This document shows positions 6,667-7,865 of a DNA stretch of 7,865 nucleotides, piece after piece. The translations under genes were made by a program, and so were the position numbers. The notes under the pieces are model-generated. The model ran no database searches. It was given only the letters and a program-made list of their open reading frames with translations, and was not told the DNA's origin. Position 1 is the stretch's first letter; each line of letters starts with the position of its first letter. Origin of the DNA: JBCBTJ01 sp964597685 (GTDB lineage Bacteria; Pseudomonadota; Alphaproteobacteria; Caulobacterales; Hyphomonadaceae); contig CAZQZC010000131.1 in the NCBI GenBank assembly GCA_964597685.1, positions 1 to 7,865 of the forward strand. Direction: 5' to 3'.

Positions 6667-6897
6667 CTCAAGCTCCTGCGCTTGAACCATAGGTGCGCGA
6701 GGCGTCGATCGCGGGCCAATAAACTCCGCGTCAATCACGAATAGTTTCCATCCGTCCGCGGTCATCCGTATATGTCGCGCCTCCGCCCTTGCGAATGCGG
6801 CCAAACCCGCAAGACTTCCAAGCGAACCTCTTGACCGCGCCCCCCTGCGGCGCCCAACTCCGCCAAACTAAAAACGCCATCAGCATGGAGCGTCCCA
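6667..6897. promoter_or_regulatory. Divergent intergenic region, lipoprotein gene / thiolase gene
   Basis: These 231 bases separate two divergent starts and must hold both promoters unless transcription enters from elsewhere. The two ribosome binding sites are clear (AGGAG at 6677-6673 on the minus strand, GGAG at 6887-6890 on the plus strand). On the plus strand, TTGACC (6831-6836) is a good -35 candidate for the thiolase gene, but 17-18 bases further on there is only CCAACT-like sequence, a poor -10. On the minus strand I find no convincing pair. An inverted repeat CTTGCG (6788-6793) / CGCAAG (6808-6813) lies roughly mid-region and could be an operator. No start site can be fixed from sequence alone. 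Confidence 0.35.
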
Positions 6898-7865
6898 ATG
6901 GCAGATCAGGATCCCGTCGTTATCGTCGGCATGGCCCGCACCCCGATGGGGGGCCTCCTCGGGGAGCTTGCATCCTTCTCAGCAAACGAACTCGGCGCGT
7001 TTGCGATCGAGGGCGCGTTGAAGGATGCGGGCCTCGATCTTGACGCCGCCGACGAAGTCATCATGGGCAATTGCCTGCCCGGCGGCCAGGGCCAGGCGCC
7101 CGCGCGTCAAGCTGCTTTGAAGGCGAACATGCCGAAGGAAACTCACGCCGTCACAATCAATAAGATGTGCGGCTCGGGCATGGAGGCGGCCGTTATGGGC
7201 CGCAACGCCCTAGCGGCAGGCGAGGCGACCGTGGTCATCGCCGGCGGCATGGAAAGCATGACCAACGCCCCGCACCTCCTGAACATGCGCAATGGCCACA
7301 AATACGGCGCCGCCCAGGCTCAGGACCACATGGCGCTCGACGGTCTGACCGACGCCTACGCCGGCATTCCGATGGGCAGCTTCGCCGACAAGATCGCCGG
7401 AGAATACCAATTCACGCGCGAGCAACAGGACGCCTACGCTCTGGAGACCCTCGCACGCGCGCAGAAAGCGACGGACGACGGTAAGTTCAAGCGCGAGATC
7501 GCGCCCGTCACCGTTAAAACCCGCAAGGGCGAGACCATTGTCGAGACCGATCAGCTGCCCCGCGAGGCGCGCCCGGACAAGATCCCGCAATTGAAGCCCG
7601 CCTTCAACAAAGACGGCACCGTGACCGCAGCCAACGCGTCGGCGATCTCCGACGGCGCTGCGGCCCTGGTTCTGATGAAACAATCTGAGGCCGACAAGCG
7701 CGGCCTGAAACCACTCGCCAAGATCGTGTCCTCGGCGTCGCATAGCCATGAGCCGGAATACTTCACCACCGCCCCCGTGCCCGCCATGAAGAAGGCGCTG
7801 GAGAAGGCTGGCTGGACCGCGAACGACGTCGACCTTTGGGAGGTCAACGAGGCCTTCGCCGTGGT
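6898..7865 (+). CDS. Thiolase, acetyl-CoA C-acetyltransferase type, 3'-partial
   Basis: Cytoplasmic thiolase. The biosynthetic type condenses two acetyl-CoA to acetoacetyl-CoA reversibly, feeding polyhydroxybutyrate or ketone-body-type pathways; the degradative type cleaves 3-ketoacyl-CoA at the end of beta-oxidation. The first 322 of an expected 390 or so residues are visible, then the window ends. ATG 6898 has GGAG (6887-6890) 7 bases upstream and gives the standard N-terminus VVIVGMARTPMGG. Nucleophile Cys91 lies in NKMCGSGM, followed by AGGMESMTNAP, the loop region with MGSFADKIA, TAANASAISDGAAALVLM, and WEVNEAFAVV (Asn317 of the NEAF oxyanion-hole motif). The later GHP(I/L)G His and the second catalytic Cys fall beyond the edge. 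The loop (LDGLTDAYAGIPMGS) resembles acetoacetyl-CoA thiolases such as mitochondrial ACAT1, so I favour the two-carbon type, but chain-length preference is inferred. Downstream partners (for example a reductase or dehydrogenase) are not visible. Confidence 0.94.
   Translation, partial: MADQDPVVIVGMARTPMGGLLGELASFSANELGAFAIEGALKDAGLDLDAADEVIMGNCLPGGQGQAPARQAALKANMPKETHAVTINKMCGSGMEAAVMGRNALAAGEATVVIAGGMESMTNAPHLLNMRNGHKYGAAQAQDHMALDGLTDAYAGIPMGSFADKIAGEYQFTREQQDAYALETLARAQKATDDGKFKREIAPVTVKTRKGETIVETDQLPREARPDKIPQLKPAFNKDGTVTAANASAISDGAAALVLMKQSEADKRGLKPLAKIVSSASHSHEPEYFTTAPVPAMKKALEKAGWTANDVDLWEVNEAFAV

Noticed and set aside
6667..6804. ATG at 6804 as start of the lipoprotein gene (198 residues)
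   Set aside because: The extra 46 residues would put the signal peptide and lipobox inside the protein, and the AGGAG site favours 6666.
7210..7847. Minus-strand frames opposite the thiolase
   Set aside because: Shadows of a clear thiolase reading frame with the Cys91 and NEAF motifs.
1..7865. A new defence, mobile or CRISPR-like system
   Set aside because: No direct repeats, integrase, transposase, toxin-antitoxin pair or defence domains were seen; the genes belong to common chromosomal families.

Overview
The window reads as ordinary chromosome from a GC-rich Gram-negative bacterium, most likely an alphaproteobacterium. The Caulobacterales/Hyphomonadaceae area is my best guess, from codon use, the two short Ala-rich lipoprotein signals and the general look of the proteins; I could run no taxonomic search. 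It holds six protein genes, one gene remnant and two strong intrinsic terminators. I see no tRNA, rRNA, CRISPR array, insertion sequence or phage gene.

Layout: (1) 1-2967, + strand: an inner-membrane RND efflux pump subunit, cut at its N-terminus by the window edge and closed by a terminator at 2989-3014. (2) 3050-5224, + strand: a 724-residue M13 (neprilysin/PepO-type) zinc metallopeptidase with a lipoprotein signal, closed by a terminator at 5249-5274. (3) 5278 to about 5406, - strand: the last 40 or so codons of an RtcB-type RNA ligase with the rest of the gene missing, a pseudogene fragment. (4) 5544-6169, + strand: a two-gene unit, a dodecin-family protein with a Lys-rich tail overlapping by ATGA a DUF1801 protein. 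(5) 6208-6666, - strand: a small lipoprotein of unknown function, convergent with the previous unit. (6) 6898-7865, + strand: an acetyl-CoA acetyltransferase-type thiolase, divergent from the lipoprotein gene and cut by the right edge.

The genes do not form one pathway. The pump, the peptidase and the small lipoprotein act at the envelope; dodecin (flavin or cofactor binding) and thiolase (acyl-CoA metabolism) are cytoplasmic. Terminators after the pump and peptidase genes, and strand switches further on, suggest at least five separate transcription units. The only close coupling is dodecin-DUF1801.

I found no convincing new multi-gene system. The points most worth a second look are the rtcB remnant, the dodecin-like protein that appears to lack the classical flavin-stacking residues and carries a basic tail, its overlap with DUF1801, a perfect dyad just upstream of its ribosome binding site, and the RND pump lacking the canonical TM10 lysine.
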